From Planctomycetota bacterium (GTDB lineage: Bacteria; Planctomycetota; Phycisphaerae; Sedimentisphaerales; SM23-30), in NCBI GenBank assembly GCA_029573975.1, contig JAKQBU010000557.1, positions 1-9,601 on the forward strand: 9,601 bases of DNA. Direction: 5' to 3'. Numbering within the stretch: position 1 is the stretch's first letter; every line of letters starts with the position of its first letter. Position numbers and translations under genes: made by a program. Under the pieces are notes generated by a model that saw only the letters and a list, made by a program, of their open reading frames with translations, was not told the DNA's origin and ran no database searches. Shown in pieces: positions 1 to 6,881 of the stretch.

Positions 1-1277
1 GTATCATCGCCATCGCCGAAATAATCCCCGTTGGCCCTGATCCCCGCAACAACGCTGGTATCCGTCATGTCCTTTCCCACCGATACCTGATCAATCCAGA
101 TTTCCCCCGTATCGGTATCGTCGGCGGTGTTATGCAGCCAATCGGCGCCAATATCCACGCCGCCCAGAATCAGGCTGCGGTGCAAATCCCCGCCGATCTT
201 CACTTTGTCAAGACGGGTGAACACGGACAGCAAACTGCCCGTCACATCCTCTTTCACCAGAAAACTGCCCAGCGTTTCGCTGACCCGCAGCGTCAGGCCG
301 CTCACTTCCCGGGCCTGCAATTTGCCCACCCGCTGCCCAATGTCAAAAACGCTGCTGTTCAAATCGTCGCCAATCAGGCCGTTATGCAGATTCGAGGCCC
401 ACAGCTTCGTATTCAGCAGATCCTCACCTGTTTTGAGCAAGCCCAGGTCCCCGGAAATATTCACTATCGCATCCCCGATATTTTTCTTTACCTGAATCTT
501 CTTCACATCGCCGCCTGCCGCCAGCGTCAAAGATCCTTCTTCCCCCACCTGGGCCATGCTGTAAATACTGCCATCCACTTGCAGCAACTGAATATCCCCG
601 CCCGCCCGGACCGTGCTGTTGATCATCGATTTTTTAATAAGAATCTGCCCGATATCCCCGCCCGCCTCGATGACCGATTGATCTGTCAGCGATTGATTCA
701 CCAGCACCCGGTCCAGGTTTCCATCAACGGCAAAGGTGCTGTTGCTGATATTACTGGCTGATTCGGCATCCTTTTTGTTCCCCACGGTCAATTTACCCAG
801 ATCCCCCACTATGGTAAAACTGGCTCCCAGGATCCCGCCCGGCGCGGTAATGGAACCGACATCCCCGTCCATGACAAAAACCAGGCTATCCCCCTCCGCC
901 TTTCCGATAGACTCGACGGTAATCTGCCGAACACTGCCGGCTTCCAGCCCCCCCAGATTTCCCTGCACCACCAGCTTGCCCAGATTCGCCGTGCTGGTAG
1001 AAATGTTGCCGACATCCACCCGCCCGTCACCATGTTCCCCCACCGCCGTTACGGTAATCGTAAGATTGCTGGCGGAATTCGTATCCACCAGAATCAGATT
1101 GCCGAGATCCGCACTGACCAGGCTGCCCTCACCCGTGAGTTTGATCTGATAGCCGTCGCCATCGGCATCGACCCCCGTCGCCAGCGCTGATAGCAGCCGG
1201 CGACTCTCCATTACCTCCAGCACCAATGGATTTTTCGTACCATTCTGATTCTGCATTTGACTTGGCCTGCTCTTCAC
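1..1277 (-). CDS. LEPR-XLL-type repeat surface/secreted protein, N-terminal part
   Basis: The minus frame is open from 1277 to the left edge: 425 codons, no stop, C-terminus outside the window. I chose the GTG at 1275-1277 because AGGAG lies 6 nt upstream; ATG at 1254-1256 is the alternative and would make the protein 7 residues shorter. Seen: a short basic start, then LEVMESRRLLSA at residues 20-31, matching the xExRxLLSA (LEPR-XLL) motif found near the N-terminus of many large planctomycete and some other bacterial exoproteins. A DADGDG acidic loop follows (37-42). From about 98 to 375 there are degenerate repeats of about 20 residues beginning GD(I/V/L), for example at 138, 158, 207, 227, 256 and 276, with alternating hydrophobic residues; this suggests a right-handed beta-solenoid. 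A second acidic stretch is at 416-425. No ordinary Sec signal peptide is evident. Inferred role: cell-surface or extracellular structural/adhesive protein. The ligand and true function are unknown. Confidence 0.8.
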   Translation of the reverse strand, partial: MKSRPSQMQNQNGTKNPLVLEVMESRRLLSALATGVDADGDGYQIKLTGEGSLVSADLGNLILVDTNSASNLTITVTAVGEHGDGRVDVGNISTSTANLGKLVVQGNLGGLEAGSVRQITVESIGKAEGDSLVFVMDGDVGSITAPGGILGASFTIVGDLGKLTVGNKKDAESASNISNSTFAVDGNLDRVLVNQSLTDQSVIEAGGDIGQILIKKSMINSTVRAGGDIQLLQVDGSIYSMAQVGEEGSLTLAAGGDVKKIQVKKNIGDAIVNISGDLGLLKTGEDLLNTKLWASNLHNGLIGDDLNSSVFDIGQRVGKLQAREVSGLTLRVSETLGSFLVKEDVTGSLLSVFTRLDKVKIGGDLHRSLILGGVDIGADWLHNTADDTDTGEIWIDQVSVGKDMTDTSVVAGIRANGDYFGDGDD

Positions 1278-1478
1278 CTTCAACTCCTGCCGCCCCGTAT
1301 CTGGCCACAAGTTATCTTCTTATCCATGTGTATGGTATCTTCATTTCTCGGCCGGTCGGTCCCTGCCGGCACCGCCAGACGTTCCGATTTATACCTATCG
1401 ACCAGCCCCGCCGCTTCCGATTACATTTTATTCCTGCCGCCTTGCCGACACCTGCCCGCCAGAGGCCCATCCGGCTGG
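1278..1478. other. Intergenic region between coaB and the LEPR-type gene
   Basis: About 200 bp lie between the coaB stop and the next gene on the same strand, far longer than any gap inside the upstream cluster, so a transcript boundary is likely here. A TATAAAT sequence on the minus strand (1387-1393) could be a -10 element, but I see no matching -35. A weak GCCAG/CTGGC stem just after the coaB stop lacks a T-run. No convincing intrinsic terminator, tRNA or small ORF with a good ribosome binding site was seen. Confidence 0.4.
1284..1288 (-). promoter_or_regulatory. Shine-Dalgarno deciding a GTG start
   Basis: AGGAG on the minus strand, 6 nt before the GTG at 1275-1277. The downstream ATG at 1254-1256 has only a weaker AGG about 9 nt upstream. 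The seven extra residues include lysine and arginine, which fits the basic N-terminus usual before LEPR-type motifs. This favours the GTG start. Confidence 0.6.
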
Positions 1479-2126
1479 CTATTGGTTTTTTGAGATACAG
1501 GCCGCCTGCCCATAGAGCCGTTCCGCCAGGCGGATGATGATGCCGGCCATTTTTTTCTTATTCACACCCGGATATTCCTCCCAGCCTCCCGCCGGGGTAA
1601 GGATCTGCATATCGGTTTGATCAGCCCCGAAGGAAGAAGGACCGTTCAGGACAATTGCATCCAGATTCTTAGCCAGTAATTTCCGGCGGGCCTTGGCACG
1701 GGCCGCCCGGTCCTGTACGGCAAAACCGATGAGAATTTGTTTTTTCCGGATATTTCCCAGGTACGCCAGAATATCTTTCGTGCGCACCAGAGGCAGCAGG
1801 CAGGCATCCCCGGTTTTCTGCCTCTTATACCGGGCGCGGCGGGCCGGGCGGTAATCCGATACCGCCGCCGTCATAATCACGCAGTCACACGCGAAAAAAT
1901 GACTCCGCACCGCTTGAAACATCTCCTCCGCCGTTATTACCGAAATCCGCTCCGCCGAGTGAGGTGCCGCCAGAGAAACCGGCCCGCTGATCAGCGTCAC
2001 CCGATGCCGGCGCTGCAAAGCGGCCGCCGCGCAGGCATAGCCCATCTTGCCCGTCGATCCGTTGCTCAAAAAACGCACCGGATCCAGGTATTCCCGCGTC
2101 GGCCCGGCTGTAATTAAAATATGCAT
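1479..2126 (-). CDS. coaB: Phosphopantothenate-cysteine ligase (CoaB), stand-alone
   Basis: Joins 4'-phosphopantothenate to cysteine with nucleotide activation, the second step from pantothenate to coenzyme A; cytosolic. The 215 residues match the C-terminal CoaB half of Dfp proteins: TAGPTREYLDPVRFLSNGS at 6-24 followed by TGKMG (nucleotide-binding region with the conserved Asn), AAVSDYRP at 87-94, a lysine motif KRQK at 101-104 where family members usually have KIKK, IGFAVQD at 133-139, and the conserved Asn of VLN at 161 before the C-terminal KKKMAG helix. At 116-119 it has TKDI where NPDI is usual. In most bacteria CoaB is fused to CoaC; here it is a separate gene starting 8 nt after the coaC stop, with an ATG start and no obvious Shine-Dalgarno, so translation may be coupled to coaC. 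It is the last gene of the cluster. Confidence 0.9.
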   Translation of the reverse strand: MHILITAGPTREYLDPVRFLSNGSTGKMGYACAAAALQRRHRVTLISGPVSLAAPHSAERISVITAEEMFQAVRSHFFACDCVIMTAAVSDYRPARRARYKRQKTGDACLLPLVRTKDILAYLGNIRKKQILIGFAVQDRAARAKARRKLLAKNLDAIVLNGPSSFGADQTDMQILTPAGGWEEYPGVNKKKMAGIIIRLAERLYGQAACISKNQ

Positions 2127-2134
2127 AACAAATA

Positions 2135-2713
2135 CTAGAGTAAATGCCGTTTCGGTTTTTTTTGAGACAGCATTTCGATGATGCAGGCTAGAATATCCGC
2201 CGGCTCGCTCATCCGTCCGATTCCCTCATCTCCGCAGGCCAGATGCCCGGACTCCGGACCGATGAAGTGGTAGCCGAACTGCCGCAGGGTTTCCACATTC
2301 CGCCGGGTGGCCGGATTTTCCCACATGCGGCGATTCATGGCCGGCGCCGCCAGAATGGCGCTGTCCGCACTGCATAACAGATTGCTCAAAAGCTCATCGC
2401 AAATCCCCGCCACCGCCTTGGCCAGAATATTGGCCGTCGCCGGGGCCACCACCAGCAGGTCCGCCCGCTCCGTCAGACTGATATGGTGAATATCATATTC
2501 GTTCTCGGCGGCAAACGTATCCGTATAAACCCGCCGCCCCGAAAGCGTGCGGAAAGTCAGCGGCTGCATGAACCTCCGGGCGTTTTCCGTCATCGCCACG
2601 GTAACGGCCGCCCCCTGCTGTACCAGCAGCGAGCAAAGCTGCGCTGCTTTATACGCCGCGATCCCGCCGCTCACGCCCAGCAGTATTTCATAATCGGTCA
2701 AGGGTTTGGCCAA
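2135..2713 (-). CDS. coaC: Phosphopantothenoylcysteine decarboxylase (CoaC), stand-alone flavoprotein
   Basis: Decarboxylates 4'-phosphopantothenoylcysteine to 4'-phosphopantetheine using FMN, the step after CoaB. The 192 residues carry the family hallmarks: GVSGGIAAYK at 13-22 (flavin binding), the catalytic His in HHISL (H77), APATANILAK at 90-99, the PAMN motif with Asn127 (substrate carboxylate), and LACGDEGIGRM at 158-168 with the redox Cys160. It ends just after the CoaC domain, so this is a genuine split of the usual CoaBC fusion. The start is TTG at 2711-2713: no ATG or GTG lies between the rpoZ stop and this point, AGGG sits 7 nt upstream (2721-2724), and the first in-frame ATG would delete the flavin motif. 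The gap to rpoZ is 33 nt. Confidence 0.92.
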   Translation of the reverse strand: MAKPLTDYEILLGVSGGIAAYKAAQLCSLLVQQGAAVTVAMTENARRFMQPLTFRTLSGRRVYTDTFAAENEYDIHHISLTERADLLVVAPATANILAKAVAGICDELLSNLLCSADSAILAAPAMNRRMWENPATRRNVETLRQFGYHFIGPESGHLACGDEGIGRMSEPADILACIIEMLSQKKPKRHLL

Positions 2714-2720
2714 GCTGGTA

Positions 2721-2725
2721 CCCTG
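2721..2725 (-). promoter_or_regulatory. Ribosome binding site supporting TTG start of coaC
   Basis: CAGGG on the minus strand, 7 nt upstream of the TTG at 2711-2713. It supports this non-ATG start, which is needed to keep the GVSGG flavin motif. Confidence 0.5.
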
Positions 2726-2746
2726 CTTTCCTGTCCGCGCCGCGGA

Positions 2747-3010
2747 TTATTCCTGCATACCCGTGCGAATCTCGCGGTTCATGCCTGCCTCATCCGGACG
2801 CAGCAGATATTCGGTTTTCTCATAGTCCACATCGATTTTGCCTTCGGCAATCTCCTGGACCGCGATCTGAACCATGTTTTTCCCCTCCGCCGGCACCAGC
2901 GGACGAGAGCCTTCAATCAGCTCTTTCAGCCGCCGCTGAATCAGCGCCGTCAGTTTAAACTGCCCGCCCGCCTGTTTTACAATCTTGTCATCCTTCAACG
3001 CTTCGATCAT
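2747..3010 (-). CDS. rpoZ: RNA polymerase omega subunit
   Basis: Small subunit that helps RNA polymerase assemble by clamping the beta' C-terminus. The 87 residues show the conserved core: GGQFKLTALIQRRLKEL at about 15-31, where the family has a phenylalanine/tyrosine-hydrophobic strand and an RR-rich helix, then PLVPAEG at 37-43 and IAVQEIAEGKID at 48-59. The C-terminal 28 residues are charged and not conserved in the family. ATG start at 3008-3010 with GGAG 8 nt upstream. Its position directly after gmk and before the coa genes is the classic gmk-rpoZ-coaBC neighbourhood, which strengthens the call for such a short protein. It lies 19 nt from the gmk stop. Confidence 0.88.
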   Translation of the reverse strand: MIEALKDDKIVKQAGGQFKLTALIQRRLKELIEGSRPLVPAEGKNMVQIAVQEIAEGKIDVDYEKTEYLLRPDEAGMNREIRTGMQE

Positions 3011-3029
3011 CGTACACTCTCCAAAAAAA

Positions 3030-3650
3030 CTACTTTCTGATTCTCTGTTTGTTTTCTATGATTTCTGTCATTTCCCGCACCGCCGCGGCCAAATCGTCAT
3101 TCACCACACTATACCGATAGCGGCCGTTCTGCCGGGCCTGCTCTATTTCCCATTGCGCCTGCGCCAGACGTTTGGCCATCGTCGCCTGATCGTCGCGGCC
3201 GCGCTGCCGCAGCCGGTTCCGCAGTTCCGCCTCGCCGGGCGGCAGGATAAAAATCCCGACGGCTTCCGGAAACTTCGCAAAAACCTGGGCCGCCCCCTGC
3301 ACATCGATCTCCAGAATAACATCCCGGCCCGCCTTCAGTTCCTCCAGCACCGGCTCGGCCGGCGTTCCGTAATAATGATCAAATACCCGGGCATATTCCA
3401 GAAAGGCACCGTCCGCTATTTTTTTTTCAAACTCCGTCCGGCTTAAAAAATAATAATCCTGGCCGTTGACCTCTTCCCCGCCCGCCGGCCGGGTTGTCGC
3501 CGAGATACTCAGGCTTACCCCCGTATTTTCCACCACCCGCCGGCACAGCGTACTCTTACCGGCGCCGCTGGGACCGCTGACCACAAACAGCGTTCCCGCC
3601 GTCTGCCCGGCTTTACTGCCTTTCCTGTCTTTCGGCCCCGGATTACTCAA
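3030..3650 (-). CDS. gmk: Guanylate kinase
   Basis: Phosphorylates GMP to GDP with ATP; cytosolic and essential for GTP supply. From the TTG at 3648-3650 the protein is 206 residues, the normal family length. Seen: P-loop GPSGAGKS at 26-33; the GMP-binding segment SATTRPAGGE at 50-59 and GQDYYF at 63-68; FLEYARVFDHYYGT at 83-96; ILEIDVQGA at 112-120; the lid segment LRNRLRQRGRDD at 143-154; and VVNDDL at 182-187. The frame stays open upstream inside yicC, but a longer start would place it in yicC coding sequence. The TTG overlaps the yicC stop by 8 nt, with AGG 9 nt upstream and AGGAG 13 nt upstream, and no ATG or GTG precedes the P-loop in a plausible place. The first 19 residues are a basic non-conserved leader. 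Confidence 0.93.
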   Translation of the reverse strand: MSNPGPKDRKGSKAGQTAGTLFVVSGPSGAGKSTLCRRVVENTGVSLSISATTRPAGGEEVNGQDYYFLSRTEFEKKIADGAFLEYARVFDHYYGTPAEPVLEELKAGRDVILEIDVQGAAQVFAKFPEAVGIFILPPGEAELRNRLRQRGRDDQATMAKRLAQAQWEIEQARQNGRYRYSVVNDDLAAAVREMTEIIENKQRIRK

Positions 3651-4533
3651 CGTTTTGCACCTGCTCCTTGAGACGATCAATCGCCACCTTGATATCCACC
3701 ACACAATGGCTGATCGGGGCACTGTTGGACTTGCTGGCGATGGTATTGGCTTCCCGAAGCATTTCCTGCGTCAGAAAATCCAGCCGCCGCCCCGCCTGCT
3801 GTTCCGATTCACATGTCTCCAGAAACTGCGTCAAATGGGAATCCAGCCGCGAAATCTCCTCATTGATATCGCAGCGCTCCGCATAAATCGCTACTTCCTT
3901 GGCCAGCAGATCCTCATCCATCTTCAGGTTTGCCTCCGACAGCATCCGGTTCACCCGATCCTGGATCCGCTGCCGGTATTGATCCACCACCTGATCCGTC
4001 ATCCCCGCCAGATCCCTCAGCCGGTTATGAATCACCTGGCAGTTCTGGCGCAAATCCTCAAACAGAATCTTGCCCTCATCCGCCCGCATGACCTGCAGCC
4101 GGTCCAGTGCCTGCTGAATCAGCTCCGAAAGAATCTTCAGAAACTTCTCGTGTTCCTCGGTGTCGTAGCGGCGCAGCTCACAGACGCCCGGCAGTTGCAG
4201 CAGGGAGGCCAGATCAATCCGCATCGTCCCTTTATTCCCCTGCAGAGTGATAATCTGCTCCAGAAAAGAAAGATAATACTTGGCCGTAACCGGATTAATA
4301 TCAAAGGCGCTGGTATCGGACGTATAGCGCAGATGAATCGTGCAGCTTACCGAACCCCGGCACAAGTTATGCCGGATCAGACGCTCCACCTCCGGCTCGG
4401 CAAAGGCCAGCACATCCGGCAGCTTGATCATTGTTTTCAGAAACCGGTTGTTTAACGATTTAATCTCAACCAGCAGGCTGAATTCGCCCGTCTCTAGCTG
4501 CGCATCGCCATAACCTGTCATACTGTAAATCAT
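3643..4533 (-). CDS. yicC: YicC/YloC family endoribonuclease
   Basis: Member of the YicC/YloC family, reported as endoribonucleases acting in RNA turnover. The 296 residues are full length. The N-terminal domain starts with the diagnostic MIYSMTGYG and an EIKSLNNRF segment (23-31). The C-terminal domain has the family signature: [14 protein letters not shown] near 219-232, then [18 protein letters not shown] at about 248-265, and the terminal segment ending [15 protein letters not shown] replaces the more common NREANTI. The ATG overlaps the secG stop as ATGA (4530-4533), so translation is probably coupled to secG; the stop overlaps the gmk start. yicC before gmk is a widely conserved gene order in bacteria. 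The precise RNA targets in this organism cannot be told from sequence. Confidence 0.92.
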   Translation of the reverse strand: MIYSMTGYGDAQLETGEFSLLVEIKSLNNRFLKTMIKLPDVLAFAEPEVERLIRHNLCRGSVSCTIHLRYTSDTSAFDINPVTAKYYLSFLEQIITLQGNKGTMRIDLASLLQLPGVCELRRYDTEEHEKFLKILSELIQQALDRLQVMRADEGKILFEDLRQNCQVIHNRLRDLAGMTDQVVDQYRQRIQDRVNRMLSEANLKMDEDLLAKEVAIYAERCDINEEISRLDSHLTQFLETCESEQQAGRRLDFLTQEMLREANTIASKSNSAPISHCVVDIKVAIDRLKEQVQNVE

Positions 4534-5015
4534 TTGGGTTCCTCATCCGCAGGCGCTGCCGCATCGCCGGCAGCGGGAGCTTCCACAATTGGCGTCTGCG
4601 GCACACCGGAGGCATCCCCCTCAGCCGGCTGGGCAGCACCCGTCTCCACCGGCGCAGCGGGGGCTGTTGCCTCCGCCGTAGGAGCCGGAGATTCCGCCAC
4701 GGGAGCAGTCTTCGGCTGAATGAGCGGTGCCTGCAGCGACTCGTCGATTTCACTCACAGGCACATATTGAGTGGTCAGAAAGATGCAAAGCACCAGAAAC
4801 AATCCCACCACCACGATGGTCGCCCAGGTAAATACATCGCCGGTCTTGCTGCCGAAGGCGCTTTGGCCGCCGGCCCCGCCGAACGCCGCCGACAAGCCGC
4901 CGCCCCGGCCCTTTTGCAGCAGCACCAGAATGATTAACAAAATGCTCACAATGATCAATATCACCGCCAGAATTTGTGCATACAACGGGATCGCGCCTAA
5001 TAACGTCAGATTCAT
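4530..5015 (-). CDS. secG: Preprotein translocase subunit SecG with long Pro/Ala-rich tail
   Basis: Inner-membrane subunit of the SecYEG channel that assists SecA-driven export. The 161 residues contain two membrane segments, about 10-33 and 62-82, joined by the diagnostic loop [17 protein letters not shown] (31-47), then [12 protein letters not shown] (49-60), which is typical of SecG. After TM2 a tail of about 75 residues (87-161) is rich in Pro, Ala, Glu and Thr and ends DEEPK; ordinary SecG proteins stop soon after TM2. The acidic low-complexity tail is probably disordered. ATG at 5013-5015 has AGGA 7 nt upstream. It follows tpiA after 30 nt, a pairing seen in many bacteria, and overlaps yicC by 4 nt. 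Confidence 0.93.
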   Translation of the reverse strand: MNLTLLGAIPLYAQILAVILIIVSILLIILVLLQKGRGGGLSAAFGGAGGQSAFGSKTGDVFTWATIVVVGLFLVLCIFLTTQYVPVSEIDESLQAPLIQPKTAPVAESPAPTAEATAPAAPVETGAAQPAEGDASGVPQTPIVEAPAAGDAAAPADEEPK

Positions 5016-5045
5016 ATTTTTTTCCTGTTCTGTCTAAAACCTGTT

Positions 5046-5837
5046 TCAACCTTTACAACAACTACAGCCACACTGGCCGATGCCATTTTCGATAATACCC
5101 ACAAAATCATTCACCTTCAGACTCGCCCCCCCTACCAGCGCCCCATCCACATCCGGCTGCCGCAGCAATTCCGCCGCATTGTCCGGCTTCACGCTGCCGC
5201 CGTACTGGATACGAATAGTCTCCGCCGCCGACTTGCCGTATAACTCCGCCAGGATCTTCCGTGTAAAGGCATGGGCCTCCTGCGCCTGCTGCGGCGTCGC
5301 CGTCTTACCCGTGCCAATCGCCCACACCGGCTCATACGCAATCGTGATGCGAGCCATCTGCTCGGGCGTAATTCCCGCCAGCCCCTGGCGGATTTGCCGC
5401 TCCAGCACTGCTTCCGTCTGGGATGTCTCCCGCTCCTGCAGCAGTTCCCCAATGCAGAAAATCGGCTCCAACCCGCACGCCAGAGCAGTCTTGAGCTTCC
5501 GGTTAATCACCGCATCGGTCTCCCCCAGAACATGCCGCCGCTCCGAATGCCCCAAAATCACATACCGGCAGCCGACATCCTTCAGCATTGAGCCGCTGAT
5601 TTCTCCGGTGAATGCCCCGTTTGCCTCGAAGTACAGATTCTGCGCCCCGACCTGGATCTTCGAACCTGCCAGCGTCTCCGCCACCGCCGCCACATACACA
5701 AAAGGCGGGCATACCGCAATATCCGCCGCTCCCGGCTTCATAGACCGCAGCCGTTCCTTCAATCCCGCCGCCAGAGCCTCTGCTCCCGCCAGGTCCAGAT
5801 TCATCTTCCAGTTGCCCGCGATAAACTTCTTTCTCAT
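5046..5837 (-). CDS. tpiA: Triosephosphate isomerase
   Basis: Interconverts dihydroxyacetone phosphate and glyceraldehyde 3-phosphate in glycolysis and gluconeogenesis; cytosolic TIM barrel. From the ATG at 5835-5837 it has 263 residues. Seen: FIAGNWKMN with catalytic Lys11; GHSERR with the electrophile His97; AYEPVWAIGTGKTA with the base Glu169 and the start of loop 6; YGGSVKPDN at 212-220; and the phosphate-binding DGALVGGASL at 231-240. The start is firm: an upstream in-frame ATG at 5942 would add 35 residues coded inside aroF with no homology, while MRKKFIAGNWK is the normal N-terminus and GGGAAG precedes it. The ATG overlaps the aroF stop as ATGA. Odd: the protein ends with four cysteines in CGCSCCKG (256-263), beyond the usual terminal helix. 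Confidence 0.96.
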   Translation of the reverse strand: MRKKFIAGNWKMNLDLAGAEALAAGLKERLRSMKPGAADIAVCPPFVYVAAVAETLAGSKIQVGAQNLYFEANGAFTGEISGSMLKDVGCRYVILGHSERRHVLGETDAVINRKLKTALACGLEPIFCIGELLQERETSQTEAVLERQIRQGLAGITPEQMARITIAYEPVWAIGTGKTATPQQAQEAHAFTRKILAELYGKSAAETIRIQYGGSVKPDNAAELLRQPDVDGALVGGASLKVNDFVGIIENGIGQCGCSCCKG

Positions 5838-6862
5838 CGACTTGCTTCCCTTTCCTGGTTGCCGAAAATTTCTATCATCTGTTTTACCTGCTTCATCAGT
5901 TCCCCGAACATCTTCCCCGTCAGCGCCTGCGGCCCGTCGCACTTGGCTTTATCGGGGCAGTCGTGAATCTCCACGATCATCCCATCCGCTCCCGCCGCCA
6001 TACCCGCCAGCGCCAGCTTCGCCACCAGATCCCGCCGTCCCGCCGCATGGGAAGGATCCACGATCACCGGCGGATGCGAATCGTTTTTTGCCAGCGCAAT
6101 TGCGCTGACATCCAGCGTAAAACGCACTTCCGTTTCAAAGCCCCGGCTCCCCCGTTCGCACAAAACCACCTGATTATTGCCTTCGCTGAGAATATACTCC
6201 GCGCTCATTAGCCAGTCCTGCACCGTATTGCTGGCCCCCCGCTTCAGCAGCACCGGCTTCTTCGTCTTGCCGATCTCCGCCAGCAGCACAAAATTCTGCA
6301 TGTTCCGCGCCCCTACCTGCAGCATGTCCGCATACCGGCCCACCATTTCCACGTTCCGCGGATCAGTCACTTCCGTAACCACCGGCAGCTCGAACCGGTC
6401 GCTGCATTCCCGCAAAATCTTCAAACCCTCCTCCCCCAATCCCTGAAAACTGTACGGGCTGCTCCGCGGCTTGAACGCCCCGCCCCGCAGCATATTGGCT
6501 CCGCTCTCCTTAGCCGTCTTCGCCAGTTGCAGGCAGCTCTCCCGGCTCTCCACCGCACACGGCCCGGCGATCAATCCATAATGGCCCCGCCCGATTCGCA
6601 CCGACCCCACCTGCACCACCGAACCCTCCGGGTGAAAATCCCGGCTGGCCAGCTTATACGGCTTCATAATCGGCAATACATTTTCCACCCCCTCGATGCT
6701 CAGCAGTTGGTCCGGAAAAATCGGCTTCTCTTCCCCGATCGCCCCGATGATTGTCCGAAACTCCCCCTTCGATATATGCGCACGCAGCCCCAACTGCTCG
6801 ATTCGAGCTACGACCTGCTCCGTCACTTTCTCCGAGGCTCCGGCACGCAATATAATTAGCAT
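5834..6862 (-). CDS. aroF: 3-deoxy-7-phosphoheptulonate (DAHP) synthase, KDO8PS-like type I-beta
   Basis: Condenses phosphoenolpyruvate and erythrose 4-phosphate to DAHP, the first step of the shikimate pathway. The 342 residues comprise an N-terminal ferredoxin-like domain (about 1-70), a form linked to feedback control in Thermotoga-type enzymes, and a TIM barrel. Seen: AGPCAVES (99-106), LRGGAFKPRSSPYSFQG (125-141), the LKRG motif (206-209), CERG (235-238) and VDPSHAAGRR (268-277). The likely metal ligands Cys102, His272, Glu298 and Asp309 are all present and fall at the positions I recall for the Thermotoga maritima enzyme. ATG start with AAGGA 6 nt upstream; it follows pheA after 19 nt and its TGA overlaps the tpiA ATG. 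The symbol follows common usage for this family; aroG or aroA would also be seen. With pheA next door, a phenylalanine or tyrosine effector is plausible but not shown. Confidence 0.95.
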   Translation of the reverse strand: MLIILRAGASEKVTEQVVARIEQLGLRAHISKGEFRTIIGAIGEEKPIFPDQLLSIEGVENVLPIMKPYKLASRDFHPEGSVVQVGSVRIGRGHYGLIAGPCAVESRESCLQLAKTAKESGANMLRGGAFKPRSSPYSFQGLGEEGLKILRECSDRFELPVVTEVTDPRNVEMVGRYADMLQVGARNMQNFVLLAEIGKTKKPVLLKRGASNTVQDWLMSAEYILSEGNNQVVLCERGSRGFETEVRFTLDVSAIALAKNDSHPPVIVDPSHAAGRRDLVAKLALAGMAAGADGMIVEIHDCPDKAKCDGPQALTGKMFGELMKQVKQMIEIFGNQEREASR

Positions 6863-6881
6863 CGTCTATCCTTCTCTCACT

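Noticed and set aside
132..761. Open frames on the plus strand across 127-1149
   Set aside because: The minus frame here is open for 425 codons with a recognisable motif and repeats; the plus frames are Pro/His/Arg/Ser-rich shadows.
1440..1480. Intrinsic terminator after coaB
   Set aside because: Only a weak 5-bp GCCAG/CTGGC stem with a long loop and no following T-run on the minus strand.
3651..3722. Longer gmk frame starting at 3722
   Set aside because: It runs inside yicC in another frame and adds non-homologous Trp/Arg-rich sequence; the TTG at 3650 gives the usual length.
5838..5942. Upstream in-frame ATG that would lengthen TpiA by 35 residues
   Set aside because: The added stretch lies inside the aroF coding sequence, does not resemble any triosephosphate isomerase, and the ATG at 5835-5837 gives the normal MRKKFIAGNWK start.
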